A stretch of 64,000 nt of DNA, from positions 1,240,001-1,304,000 of the forward strand of contig NZ_CP042305.1 in the NCBI RefSeq assembly GCF_007859675.1, given 5' to 3'. Source of the stretch: Humibacter ginsenosidimutans (GTDB taxonomy: Bacteria; Actinomycetota; Actinomycetes; Actinomycetales; Microbacteriaceae). Numbering within the stretch: position 1 is the stretch's first letter; each line of letters begins with the position of its first letter. Below the pieces are notes generated by a model, which worked only from the letters and a program-made list of their open reading frames with translations, did no database searches and had not been told where the DNA came from. Below, in pieces: positions 8,834-18,782 of this stretch. The translations under genes and the position numbers were made by a program.

Positions 8834-8996
8834 GTAGCTCCCCCTTTCGTGGATGTCCCTCTATTATCCGCCATCGAGTGAACCCGTACGAAATCCCTGT
8901 CCACCGCGCGGCGTCATCTTCGGGGATGTCGGGCGTGAAGAGGTCTCGCCCGATCGCCGATTCCGCGGCTCATCGCACACAGGACCGTCGCGTGGA

Positions 8997-10250
8997 TCAC
9001 GGCGGAGACCAGTCGTAACCGTCGACGCCCCAGCAGATCAGCAGCCACCCCCACTGCAGTGCGAGGAACAGCAACACCATGCCGATGCGATACGCCTTGC
9101 TCTTGGGCTGGGCGAGCGCGCCGGCCAGTGGCGCCATCGGCGCGAGAATCCGGAACGTGCTCGACTGCGGGAAGAAGACGGCCAGCAGGTAGAGCGCGTA
9201 CGAGACGACCCACAGCCGCAGGTCGACGCCGAGCCGGCGCACCGCCGGACTGAACATCCAGATCGCGAAGAGGGCGAGCACCACCACGAGCGTGATGTAG
9301 CCGAGCCACGGAGACACCTGCAAGAACTGGCCGAACCACCACTGCGCGCCCTGGAACCACGGTGTGAACGGAACGAGGTGCACGCGGCCGATGTAGTCAG
9401 CACGCCAGGTGAGCTCCGTCGCCGTGTAGGCATCCGGCACGCCAGTGACCCACCCTGCGATCGCAGGCCAGGCGAGCCCGGCCACGAGCGCCACGACGGT
9501 CACCGTGATGGATGCCACCAGCTCCCGCACCGAGAACCCGTCTCGTTTGCGCACGAACCAGCGGTACACCACGTGCAGGCCCATCGCGAGCGCGAAGGCC
9601 AGCCCGCTGGGCCGCGTGAACGCCATGATCACGACGGGGATGAGCATCCACCAATAGCGCCGTTTCATCATGAGGTAGAGCGCCAGCATGAGCAGGAACA
9701 GGTACATCGACTCGGCGTACGCCACCTGGAACATCGGAGAGGTGGGGCCCACGCAGAACAGCACCGTGGCGAACAGGCTCGTCGACCAGGCGAGCCGCGA
9801 CGCCATCATGCGGTAGAAGACGAGGGCCGCGGCCAGCCCGAACGCGAACGAGACGAACACGGCCGCCACTTCCCATGGCAGGAAGGTGATCGTCATGACG
9901 AAGCGCACGACCACCGGATACGCCGGAAGGAACGCCCACGCGTTCTGCTGCACCGTGCCGTCGTCGCCGAGCGGAAGGGTGCGCGGGTAGCCGCTTTCGG
10001 CCACGATCTGATACCAGCGGCCGTCCCAGATGTTCGCGAAACTGAAGTAGTCGGGGTGCGCGCCCGTCCACGGGTTGGCGCCCTGCACGCTCGCCAGCAC
10101 GAGCATCATCACCGTGGTGATCACCCGTGCCAGCAGGTACACGACAGTCACCTTGCCCCACCACGGCACGAGCCGGTAATGCAGACGGATGCCCGGCGAC
10201 AGCCGCCGCCTGCGCGGCCTCACCGTCGCCGCGCTGTCGGTCGCGGTCAC
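8997..10250 (-). CDS. Integral membrane mannosyltransferase-like protein (PIG-V/GT-C type)
   Basis: A 417-residue polytopic GT-C type glycosyltransferase candidate. After a short Arg-rich cytoplasmic N-terminus there are about 9-10 membrane helices. The first periplasmic loop carries WDGRWYQIVAESGYP, which matches the WD-x-YxxIAexGY motif of PIG-V-like mannosyltransferases. It probably transfers mannose from polyprenyl-phosphate-mannose to an envelope acceptor; the acceptor is not known. The GTG start at 10250 overlaps the dapE stop as GTGA, so I rejected the longer frame that runs back into dapE. The 163 bases between this gene and DUF3117 contain nothing recognisable apart from the DUF3117 promoter. 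Confidence 0.72.
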   Translation of the reverse strand: MTATDSAATVRPRRRRLSPGIRLHYRLVPWWGKVTVVYLLARVITTVMMLVLASVQGANPWTGAHPDYFSFANIWDGRWYQIVAESGYPRTLPLGDDGTVQQNAWAFLPAYPVVVRFVMTITFLPWEVAAVFVSFAFGLAAALVFYRMMASRLAWSTSLFATVLFCVGPTSPMFQVAYAESMYLFLLMLALYLMMKRRYWWMLIPVVIMAFTRPSGLAFALAMGLHVVYRWFVRKRDGFSVRELVASITVTVVALVAGLAWPAIAGWVTGVPDAYTATELTWRADYIGRVHLVPFTPWFQGAQWWFGQFLQVSPWLGYITLVVVLALFAIWMFSPAVRRLGVDLRLWVVSYALYLLAVFFPQSSTFRILAPMAPLAGALAQPKSKAYRIGMVLLFLALQWGWLLICWGVDGYDWSPP

Positions 10251-11320
10251 CGCGCCGTCAGCCAGCGACGCAACGCCTGCTCGCAGGCGACGATCTCCGA
10301 CAGCGCCACCCGCTCGTCGTCGGCGTGCGCCTTGAGCGCGTCGCCCGGACCGTAATTGACGGCGGGAATGCCGAGCGCCGCGAACCGTGCAACATCGGTC
10401 CACCCGTACTTCGGCTTCGCCTCGGCTCCGACGGCCGCGAGGAACTCCTGTGCGAAGGGGGTGTCGAGTCCCGGTCGCGCGCCCTCCGCGAGATCGACGA
10501 CGGTCACGCGGTGCTCGCCGAACAGCTCGTTCAGGTGCGCGACGGCCTCCTCGCCGCTGCGGCTCGGTGCGAAGCGGTAGTTGACGTGCACGACGCAGTC
10601 GTCGGGTATGACGTTGGTAGCCACTCCTCCGCGGATCATCACGGCGTTCAGCGCCTCCCGATATACGAGCCCGTCGACCTCGACCTCGCGCGGCGTGTAC
10701 TCCGCGAGCGTCGTGAGAACGGGCGCGGCCTTGTGGATGGCGTTGTCACCGACCCACGGACGCGCGGCGTGCGCACGCAGCCCGCTCAGGTGCACGTCGA
10801 CCCGCAGCGTTCCATTGCAGCCGCCCTCGACATCCGCGCCGCTCGGCTCGCCCAGAATGGCGAAGTCCGCCTCGAGCAGATCGGGCCGATCGACAGAGAG
10901 CCTGCGCAGTCCGTTGAGCTCGCTGGCCACCTCTTCGTTGTCGTACCAGAGCCACGTGATGTCGTAGCGAGGATCGACGAGCTCGGCCGCGAGCGACAGC
11001 TGTACGGCGACGCCGGCCTTCATGTCCACGGTGCCGCGACCCCACAGGTAGTCGACGCCCCCCAGCGACTCGTACCTGGTCGGGAGGTTGTCGTTGACGG
11101 GGACCGTGTCGATGTGCCCGGCGATCGCCACCCGCTGGGCGCGACCCAGGTTCGTGCGCGCGATCACGTTGTTGCCGATGCGCGCCACCGTCAGGTGCGC
11201 GCAAGGGCTCAGAGCGTGTTCGATGGCATCCGCCAGCTCCTTCTCGTTTCCGGAGACGGACTCGATGTCGCAGATCGCGCGGGTCAGTTCGACGGGGCCG
11301 GCCGAGAGGTCGAGAGGCAT
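10247..11320 (-). CDS. dapE: Succinyl-diaminopimelate desuccinylase
   Basis: A 357-residue M20-family metallohydrolase that cleaves N-succinyl-LL-2,6-diaminopimelate to LL-diaminopimelate and succinate in lysine and cell-wall synthesis. Metal and catalytic motifs are present in order: AGHIDTVPVN (His and Asp), GRGTVDMKAG (bridging Asp), DNEEVA (general-base Glu), ILGEPSGADVEGG and a late His in GPGDALKAHADDERV. Length matches the actinobacterial form. It is divergent from dapD with only 17 bases between the start codons, so the two share one compact control region. It is coupled to the downstream mannosyltransferase-like gene by a GTGA overlap. Confidence 0.95.
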   Translation of the reverse strand: MPLDLSAGPVELTRAICDIESVSGNEKELADAIEHALSPCAHLTVARIGNNVIARTNLGRAQRVAIAGHIDTVPVNDNLPTRYESLGGVDYLWGRGTVDMKAGVAVQLSLAAELVDPRYDITWLWYDNEEVASELNGLRRLSVDRPDLLEADFAILGEPSGADVEGGCNGTLRVDVHLSGLRAHAARPWVGDNAIHKAAPVLTTLAEYTPREVEVDGLVYREALNAVMIRGGVATNVIPDDCVVHVNYRFAPSRSGEEAVAHLNELFGEHRVTVVDLAEGARPGLDTPFAQEFLAAVGAEAKPKYGWTDVARFAALGIPAVNYGPGDALKAHADDERVALSEIVACEQALRRWLTAR

Positions 11321-11337
11321 GCTACTAACCTAAAGGA

Positions 11338-12342
11338 ATGCCCTTCGCCGAACCTGACGCCGCCATGCCCGCCGACGCCGCCACCGGCGACACGAAGGCA
11401 CGCGCCTGGGGCTACGGCCTGGTCACCACAGCGGGCGATGGAACGGTTCTCGACGCCTGGTTCCCCACGCCCCGACTCGCCGCTCTGCCCGACGGCCGCG
11501 AGCCGCTGCTCGTGCCTGCCGCGCTCGAGGCGCAGACCGGCCAGGATGCCCGCCGCAACGTGCGCCTCGACGCGCGCGCCGTCGAGGTGGAGCTCACGTC
11601 TCCGGTGACGAGCACCCCCGACGCCTATCTCCGGCTGCACCTGCTGTCCCATCTGCTGGTGGCGCCGAACACGATCAACCTCGACGGCATCTTCAGCCAC
11701 CTCCCCATCGTGGCGTGGACCAACGCGGGGCCGATGCACCTCGACGACTACGCGGGGCGCCGTGCGCAGCTGCAGAGGGCCGGCATCCAGGCGAGCGGCA
11801 TCGACAAGTTCCCGCGTCTGCTCGATTACGTCGTGCCGGAGCGTGTGCGCATCGCGGATGCCTCGCGCGTGCGGCTCGGCGCCCACCTCGCCCCCGGCAC
11901 CACGGTGATGCACGAGGGCTTCGTGAACTACAACGCGGGCACGCTCGGCGCTTCGATGGTCGAGGGCCGCATCTCGCAGGGCGTCGTCGTCGGCGACGGC
12001 TCGGACGTGGGCGGCGGAGCGTCGATCATGGGCACGCTGTCCGGCGGCGGAACCCAGCGCGTCTCGATCGGCGAGCGCTCGCTGCTCGGCGCCAACAGCG
12101 GCATCGGCATCTCCATCGGCGACGACTGCATCGTCGAGGCCGGGCTCTACGTGACCGCCGGCACCAAGGTGGTGCTCGTCGGTGCGGCGCCGAACGCGTC
12201 CGGGGGGCCGCAGACGGTGAAGGCTCTCGAGCTGTCCGGCGTGCCGAATCTCTTGTTCCGGCGCAATTCGCTCACCGGAGCCGTCGAGGTGCTGCAGCGG
12301 GCCGGCGAAGGGATCCGGCTCAACTCGGTGCTGCACGCCTGA
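11338..12342 (+). CDS. dapD: Tetrahydrodipicolinate N-succinyltransferase (mycobacterial type)
   Basis: A 334-residue DapD that succinylates tetrahydrodipicolinate using succinyl-CoA, the step that commits diaminopimelate synthesis to the succinylase branch. The N-terminal domain contains AWGYGLVTTAGDGTVLDAWF. The C-terminal half is a left-handed beta-helix of hexapeptide repeats (GTLGASMVEGRISQGVVVGD, then GGGASIMGTLSGGG). A short AAAGGA lies just before the ATG. Together with dapE and dapC in this window, it covers three of the four succinylase-branch enzymes. Downstream, 12343-12537 holds the family A repeats and no gene. Confidence 0.96.
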   Translation: MPFAEPDAAMPADAATGDTKARAWGYGLVTTAGDGTVLDAWFPTPRLAALPDGREPLLVPAALEAQTGQDARRNVRLDARAVEVELTSPVTSTPDAYLRLHLLSHLLVAPNTINLDGIFSHLPIVAWTNAGPMHLDDYAGRRAQLQRAGIQASGIDKFPRLLDYVVPERVRIADASRVRLGAHLAPGTTVMHEGFVNYNAGTLGASMVEGRISQGVVVGDGSDVGGGASIMGTLSGGGTQRVSIGERSLLGANSGIGISIGDDCIVEAGLYVTAGTKVVLVGAAPNASGGPQTVKALELSGVPNLLFRRNSLTGAVEVLQRAGEGIRLNSVLHA

Positions 12343-12358
12343 GTTCCAGCAGCGCCGA

Positions 12359-12456
12359 GGGTTGAGGAGCACGCGGCGACAGCCGCGCGCGTCTCGAAAC
12401 CCGACCGCTCGCCGAGCCCGGGTTTCGAGACGCACGCTTCGGGTGCTCCTCAACCC
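12359..12456. repeat. Interspersed stem-loop repeat, family A, copy 2 (two inverted units)
   Basis: Unit 1 (12359-12402) runs from GGGTTGAGGAGCACGC to GCGTCTCGAAACCC. Unit 2 (12420-12456) is the same element inverted, from GGGTTTCGAGACGC to GTGCTCCTCAACCC. The whole can fold into a long hairpin. It lies between dapD and the penicillin acylase gene and probably also ends dapD transcription. Confidence 0.85.
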
Positions 12457-12537
12457 GCGGTGCTCCCCAACCGTCCCATGCGAGCGCCCGTCCGGCATGC
12501 CGATACCATGTTCGCGGGGGCTGCACGAAGGAGTGAA

Positions 12538-15141
12538 GTGGGTACCGATGCACCGCGCCTGTCACGGCGTCATCCGTTCTGGCGTTTCCTCGCAATCCTG
12601 CTCGTCATTCTTCTCACGCTGACCGTCGTCGCCGGCGTGCTCGGCTTCTGGACGGTCACTCGCTCGTTCCCGCAGACCTCGGGAAACATCGACATCCCCG
12701 GGCTGAAAGCACCGGTGAGCGTGCAGCGCGATGATGCCGGCATTCCGCAGATCACGGCATCCAACTCCCACGACCTGTTCCTCGCCGAGGGCTACGTGCA
12801 CGCGCAGGACCGGTTCTGGGAGATGGACTTCCGTCGGCACGTCACCGCAGGGCGGCTCAGCGAGCTGTTCGGCAAGAGCCAGCTCGGCACCGACGAGTTC
12901 ATCCGCACGCTCGGCTGGCGCAACGTGGCCGAGCAGGAGGTGAAGCAGATGGATGCCACCACGCTCTCCTACTACCAGGCCTACGCCGACGGCGTGAACG
13001 CCTATCTCGCCCATCACAAGGGCGCAGACATCTCGCTCGAGTATGCGGTGCTCGGCCTGCAGACACCCGGCTACACGCCGGAGAAGTGGACGCCGGCGGA
13101 CTCCGTGTCGTGGCTGAAGGCGATGGCGTGGGACCTGCGGTCCAACCTCGAGGACGAGCTCGACCGCGCGCTTCTGGCGACGAAGCTCACCGCGACGGAC
13201 ATCGCGACGCTGCACCCCACCTACCCGTACTCGTCGCACCCCACCATCACGGATGCCGGCAGCGGCGACCCCGCGCGCGTCGCCGAGTCGAGCGCCTCCG
13301 CATCGACCACCGCCGACGTCTCCTCGTCTGCCACGTCAGACGGGACGGACGAGGCTGCCGCAGCATCCGACATCGCCGCGCTCGCCTCGAGCGTGCAGGC
13401 GTCGGCGGCCGAGGTGCCGCAGCTCCTCGGCATCAACAGCGACGACATCGGCTCCAACTCGTGGGTGGTGTCCGGATCGCACACCTCGACGGGCAAGCCG
13501 CTGCTCTCCAACGACCCGCACCTCGGGCCCGCAGCCCCGAGCATCTGGTATCAGGTGGGACTGCACTGCTCCACCGTGAGCGCGGCCTGCCCGTTCGACG
13601 TGGCCGGCTACAGCTTCTCGGGGCTGCCTGGCGTGATCATCGGCCACAACGACAAGATCGCCTGGGGCTTCACCAATCTCGGCCCCGATGTGACCGACCT
13701 CTATCTCGAGCGACTCGACGGCGACGGCTATCTCTACGACGGCAAGAAGCAGGCGTTCACCACGCGCAAGGAGACGATCAAGGTCGCCGGCGGCTCGCCC
13801 GTGACCATCACGGTGCGCTCCACGATCCACGGGCCACTGCTCTCCGGCGGCGACTACGACACGGTGACGAAGAGCCATCGCACCTCCAGCGGCGACATCC
13901 CCGGCGGCAAGTACGCCCTCTCGCTGCAGTGGACGGCCCTCACGCCCGGCCATACCGCCGAGTCGATCTTCATCCTCGACAAGGCAACGGACTGGAACGG
14001 GTTCCGCGCGGCGGCGCGCGAGTTCGACGTTCCGGCGCAGAACCTCATCTACGCCGACACGGCAGGCAACATCGGTTACCAGGCGCCCGGCCTCATCCCG
14101 ATCCGCAAACAGGGCGACGGAACCACGATCACGCCCGGCTGGTCGAGTGCCTATGGCTGGACCGGCTACATCCCGTTCGACCAGCTGCCCAGCGCCTACA
14201 ACCCGAAGGCCGGCTACATCGTCACCGCGAACAACGCCGCGGTCGGGCCATCGTTCGCGCAGAACCTCACCAAGGACTGGGATGCCGGCTATCGCGCCGA
14301 CCGCATCACCCACGACCTGCAGAAGCTCATCAAGGCAGGCACCAAGATCACCTCGGCGGACATGTCGCGCATCGACGCCGACACGTACGACGCGAACGCG
14401 GCGGCGCTCGTGCCGGTGCTCACGAGCATCCACCTCGATTCCGGCACCGCGCGCGCCGTCGACCTGCTCAAGAAGTGGAATTTCCACGACGACGAGGGCA
14501 GCGCTGCCGCCGCCTACTTCAACATCTTCTGGCGCAACCTGCTGCACGACGCGTTCGGCCGCAAGCTGCCCGCCGGATCCCAGCCAGCAGGCGGCGATCG
14601 ATGGTTCCAGGTCGTCGACTCCCTCATCGACCAGCCCGATTCCTCGTGGTGGGTCGACGAGAAGCTCGGCATCGGCAACCGCGACGAGATGTTCGCCTAC
14701 GCCGCCGATCAGGCGTACCGTGAGGCCGTGAAGCTCATGGGGCCAGACTCGTCGCAGTGGAAGTGGGGCGACATCCACACCCTCGAGGTGACCAATCAGA
14801 GCTTCGGCGCCTCGGGCATCGCACCCATCGAGTGGCTCTTCAATCGCGGCCCGTACCGGCTCGGCGGCGGATCATCGGTGGTGGATGCCGTCGGCTGGGA
14901 CGCATCGCAGGGTTACGAGGTCGACTGGGTGCCCTCGATGCGCCAGGTCGTCGACCTCGGCGACTTCGACCATTCGACGTGGATCAACCTGACCGGCGAC
15001 TCCGGCCACGCGTTCAACCCGCACTACATGGACCAGACGCCGCTGTGGCAGCACAACAAGACCCGTTCATGGCCGTTCAGCAAGGATGCCGTCGCGAAGG
15101 CCACGCAGGACACCCTCACGCTGACGCCGGCCTCACGTTGA
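12538..15141 (+). CDS. Penicillin acylase family N-terminal-nucleophile amidohydrolase
   Basis: An 867-residue S45-family amidohydrolase. A membrane segment at about 16-38 acts as signal anchor, so the enzyme works outside the cytoplasm. The alpha region holds AEGYVHAQDRFWEMDFRRH. After a Ser/Ala-rich spacer (about 245-295), the motif IGSNSWVVSG marks self-cleavage before Ser306, the nucleophile, followed by PLLSNDPHLG. Substrates of the family include penicillins, acyl-homoserine lactones and other N-acyl amides; the real one is not predictable. I chose the GTG at 12538, with GAAGGAG four bases upstream, over an ATG at 12508 without a ribosome site. Confidence 0.88.
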   Translation: MGTDAPRLSRRHPFWRFLAILLVILLTLTVVAGVLGFWTVTRSFPQTSGNIDIPGLKAPVSVQRDDAGIPQITASNSHDLFLAEGYVHAQDRFWEMDFRRHVTAGRLSELFGKSQLGTDEFIRTLGWRNVAEQEVKQMDATTLSYYQAYADGVNAYLAHHKGADISLEYAVLGLQTPGYTPEKWTPADSVSWLKAMAWDLRSNLEDELDRALLATKLTATDIATLHPTYPYSSHPTITDAGSGDPARVAESSASASTTADVSSSATSDGTDEAAAASDIAALASSVQASAAEVPQLLGINSDDIGSNSWVVSGSHTSTGKPLLSNDPHLGPAAPSIWYQVGLHCSTVSAACPFDVAGYSFSGLPGVIIGHNDKIAWGFTNLGPDVTDLYLERLDGDGYLYDGKKQAFTTRKETIKVAGGSPVTITVRSTIHGPLLSGGDYDTVTKSHRTSSGDIPGGKYALSLQWTALTPGHTAESIFILDKATDWNGFRAAAREFDVPAQNLIYADTAGNIGYQAPGLIPIRKQGDGTTITPGWSSAYGWTGYIPFDQLPSAYNPKAGYIVTANNAAVGPSFAQNLTKDWDAGYRADRITHDLQKLIKAGTKITSADMSRIDADTYDANAAALVPVLTSIHLDSGTARAVDLLKKWNFHDDEGSAAAAYFNIFWRNLLHDAFGRKLPAGSQPAGGDRWFQVVDSLIDQPDSSWWVDEKLGIGNRDEMFAYAADQAYREAVKLMGPDSSQWKWGDIHTLEVTNQSFGASGIAPIEWLFNRGPYRLGGGSSVVDAVGWDASQGYEVDWVPSMRQVVDLGDFDHSTWINLTGDSGHAFNPHYMDQTPLWQHNKTRSWPFSKDAVAKATQDTLTLTPASR

Positions 15142-15149
15142 TGAGCACC

Positions 15150-15192
15150 CGGCTTCGAGACGCGCGCGGCAAAGCCGCGTGCTCCTCAGCCC
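15150..15192. repeat. Interspersed stem-loop repeat, family A, copy 3
   Basis: A single unit in reverse orientation: CGGCTTCGAGACG at one end, a CGCGGC-AAA-GCCGCG hairpin in the middle, and GTGCTCCTCAGCCC at the other. It lies 8 bases after the penicillin acylase stop, between convergent genes, where it can serve as a terminator. Confidence 0.78.
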
Positions 15193-15228
15193 ACGGGACG
15201 TCTTGGCACACGGGCACCATGCAGCGCC

Positions 15229-16536
<1,308 letters not shown>

Positions 16537-16711
16537 TCAAGCCTCCTTCGAGCATTCACAAACTCTGCCAGTACAGCCTACGGGCAAAGCGGGTCCACTG
16601 TCGTACCCGCCAATGCCATCGCGCATCGGCGCGAGGGATCGCACAAGCGCCGTGCGCTGCCGCGCTTCCCATGCCGCAACCCGCCGGCGGAACCGGAGAT
16701 TCGCTCCTGCT

Positions 16712-17818
16712 TCAGAGCGACGCGAGACGCTCGGCAGCGGCCTGGATGCGCTCATCGGTCGCGGTCAGCGAGAGCCGCACGTGCTGCGGGAAGAAGTCGC
16801 CGTAGAAGACGCCGGGGCCGGCCAGAACGCCGACGTCGGCGAGCCTGCCCATGGTGGTCCAGGCATCCTCTCCGGCGGTCGCCCACAGGTAGAGGCCTGC
16901 CTCGCTGTGATCGATGCGGAACCCGGATGCCTCCAGAACCGGCTTCAGAATCCCGCGACGTGCCCGGTACCGTTCGACCTGCGCGCGCACGGCGTCGTCA
17001 TCGTCGAGTGCGACGACCATGGCCTCCTGCAGAGGAGCGGGCAGCATGAGCCCTGCGTGCTTCCGCACGGTGAGCAGCTTGCCGACGAGCGCCGCATCCC
17101 CCGCGAGGAACGCTGCGCGATACCCGGCCATGTTGGACTGCTTGCTCAGCGAGTACACCGACAGCACATCGCTGCGGTCGTCGCCGACCACACGCGGGTC
17201 GAGGATGCTCGGCACCGGCTCGTGCGCCCAGCTCCCGTCCCAGCCGAGCTCCGCGTAGCATTCGTCGTTGGCGATCACGGCGCCGAGCTCCCTGGCTCTG
17301 CGCACGGCGCGCGCCAGGTATTCCGCGTCGTTCACATGCCCGTCGGGATTGCCGGGCGAGTTCAGCCAGACGAGCTTCGTGCCCTGCGGCCACTCGTCGG
17401 GGTCGTCGGACGGGAACGACGTGGCCTGCACGATCGCGGCGCCGATGGCGTACGTGGGATACGCGGCTCTCGGATGCACGATCACATCACCGGGCCCGAG
17501 CCCCAGCAGCACGGGCAGAAGCGCGACGAGCTCCTTCGAGCCGATGGTCGGAAGCACCTCGTCGGGCGTGAGCCCCGGCACGCCGCGTCGGCGTGCATAC
17601 CACGCGACGATCGCGCTGCGCAGCGCGGGCGTTCCCGCGGTCTGCGGGTAGGAGTGCGCATCCGTCGCCTGCGCGAGCGCGGCGCGCACCGCCTCCGGCG
17701 TCGGGTCGACGGGCGAACCGATGGAGAGGTCGACGATTCCGCCGGGATGCCGCCTGGCACGTTCGGCGTACGGCGCAACCAGGTCCCATGGATAGTCGGG
17801 CAGATCGGGGCGCGTCAC
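16712..17818 (-). CDS. dapC: Succinyldiaminopimelate transaminase
   Basis: A 368-residue fold-type I aminotransferase matching actinobacterial DapC, which converts N-succinyl-2-amino-6-ketopimelate to N-succinyl-LL-diaminopimelate with glutamate. Motifs: N-terminal LPDYPWDLVAPYAERA, substrate loop VDLSIGSPVDPTPE, WLNSPGNPDG, and SLSKQSNMAGYR with the PLP lysine. GTG start, 22 bases after the ferredoxin gene fdxA on the same strand; the fdxA-dapC pair is conserved across actinobacteria. It connects functionally to dapD and dapE six kilobases away. Confidence 0.94.
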   Translation of the reverse strand: MTRPDLPDYPWDLVAPYAERARRHPGGIVDLSIGSPVDPTPEAVRAALAQATDAHSYPQTAGTPALRSAIVAWYARRRGVPGLTPDEVLPTIGSKELVALLPVLLGLGPGDVIVHPRAAYPTYAIGAAIVQATSFPSDDPDEWPQGTKLVWLNSPGNPDGHVNDAEYLARAVRRARELGAVIANDECYAELGWDGSWAHEPVPSILDPRVVGDDRSDVLSVYSLSKQSNMAGYRAAFLAGDAALVGKLLTVRKHAGLMLPAPLQEAMVVALDDDDAVRAQVERYRARRGILKPVLEASGFRIDHSEAGLYLWATAGEDAWTTMGRLADVGVLAGPGVFYGDFFPQHVRLSLTATDERIQAAAERLASL

Positions 17819-17840
17819 GGTTCTGATTGCTCCGGGCGGC

Positions 17841-18161
17841 TCAGTGGCTCTGCGGCGGCAGAGCAGCGACGATCGGGTGATCCTTCGGGATCACGCCGAT
17901 CTTGGCCGCACCGCCGGGCGAACCGAGGTCGTCGAAGAACTCCACGTTCACGCGGTAGTAGTCGGCCCATTCCTCGGGCAGATCGTCTTCGTAGTAGATC
18001 GCCTCGACGGGGCACACCGGCTCGCATGCGCCGCAGTCGACGCATTCGTCGGGATGGATGTACAGAGACCGTTCACCCTCGTAGATGCAGTCCACCGGGC
18101 ATTCGTCGACACAGGCACGGTCTTTGACGTCCACACACGGCAGGGCGATGACGTAGGTCAC
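17841..18161 (-). CDS. fdxA: Ferredoxin, 7Fe type
   Basis: A 106-residue ferredoxin with the two-cluster pattern of actinobacterial FdxA/FdxC. The first site is CVDVKDRACVDECPVDC, spaced for a 3Fe-4S cluster with a shared Cys. The second is CVDCGACEPVCP, for a 4Fe-4S cluster. It is a low-potential electron carrier in the cytoplasm. GTG start. It precedes dapC by 22 bases in the same direction. The redox partner is not indicated by the neighbours. Confidence 0.96.
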   Translation of the reverse strand: MTYVIALPCVDVKDRACVDECPVDCIYEGERSLYIHPDECVDCGACEPVCPVEAIYYEDDLPEEWADYYRVNVEFFDDLGSPGGAAKIGVIPKDHPIVAALPPQSH

Positions 18162-18265
18162 GGTCCGTACAGCTCCTCTCGGGCTTGTTCCAGCGGCTAC
18201 TGAAGTCTATGCCGGGCAACCTGCGCCCGAGCGCGCGCACCCGGCGCGAGCGACTGCAGCGGCGT

Positions 18266-18631
18266 TCAGGATGCCCGGCCGCCGGCGAGCGACCGCGGCC
18301 AGCTCACGGCGAGAAGGGCGATGACCACGGCGCCGGCCATCCAGACCCACCCGATGACACTGTTCGTAATAAGCACGGACCCGCCGAAACTCTGCTGGGA
18401 CAGCACAGCGATCGCGACCAGCGCACCCAGCGCCGCGCACGCGGTGGAGAGCCTGCCAGAGCTGAGCAGGCGGATGCCCACCAGCAGGCAGGCCAGCGCG
18501 AGCAGCGCGACGACGATCCCCCACGGGAAGTCCGCAGAGCCGACGGTCGAGGAATGCACAACGGTGCCGAGAACCCCGAACGCGATCCCTGCCACCACCA
18601 TGACCACTGCAGTCACCACGCGCGTCAGCAT
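18266..18631 (-). CDS. Small four-helix membrane protein (DUF6113-like)
   Basis: A 121-residue protein made almost entirely of four hydrophobic segments (about 4-24, 36-56, 65-80 and 90-110), ending in WPRSLAGGRAS. Its position beside fdxA-dapC and its size recall a conserved actinobacterial membrane protein (DUF6113-like), but I assign that only loosely. The start is the ATG at 18631, giving MLTRVVTAVVMVVAGIAFG. It is divergent from efeU; the shared 151-base region contains the iron box. No function can be given. Confidence 0.62.
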   Translation of the reverse strand: MLTRVVTAVVMVVAGIAFGVLGTVVHSSTVGSADFPWGIVVALLALACLLVGIRLLSSGRLSTACAALGALVAIAVLSQQSFGGSVLITNSVIGWVWMAGAVVIALLAVSWPRSLAGGRAS

Positions 18632-18721
18632 GCGGCCAGTCTACGAAGTGAGCGGATCATCAGGCCGTGCATCTGACTCCGCGGTGGACATCCGTGGGAG
18701 TCGGCAGGTAATCTCGAAGCG

Positions 18722-18739
18722 GGTAAGGTTAGCCTTACC
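18722..18739. promoter_or_regulatory. DtxR/IdeR-like iron box upstream of efeUOB
   Basis: The 18-bp palindrome GGTAAGGTTAGCCTTACC lies 44-61 bases before the efeU start. Its core AGGTTAGCCT matches the DtxR/IdeR consensus (TTAGGTTAGSCTAACCTAA) at most positions. A Fe2+-loaded DtxR-family repressor would be expected to shut the operon in iron-replete cells. The regulator gene is not in this window. Confidence 0.8.
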
Positions 18740-18782
18740 GAATTCAACCCGAATCCATCCAACAGGACCCGAAGGCTTCACC

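Noticed and set aside
12359..12456. Possible CRISPR-like direct repeats
   Set aside because: The units are inverted, imperfect and not separated by uniform unique spacers; no cas genes are present.
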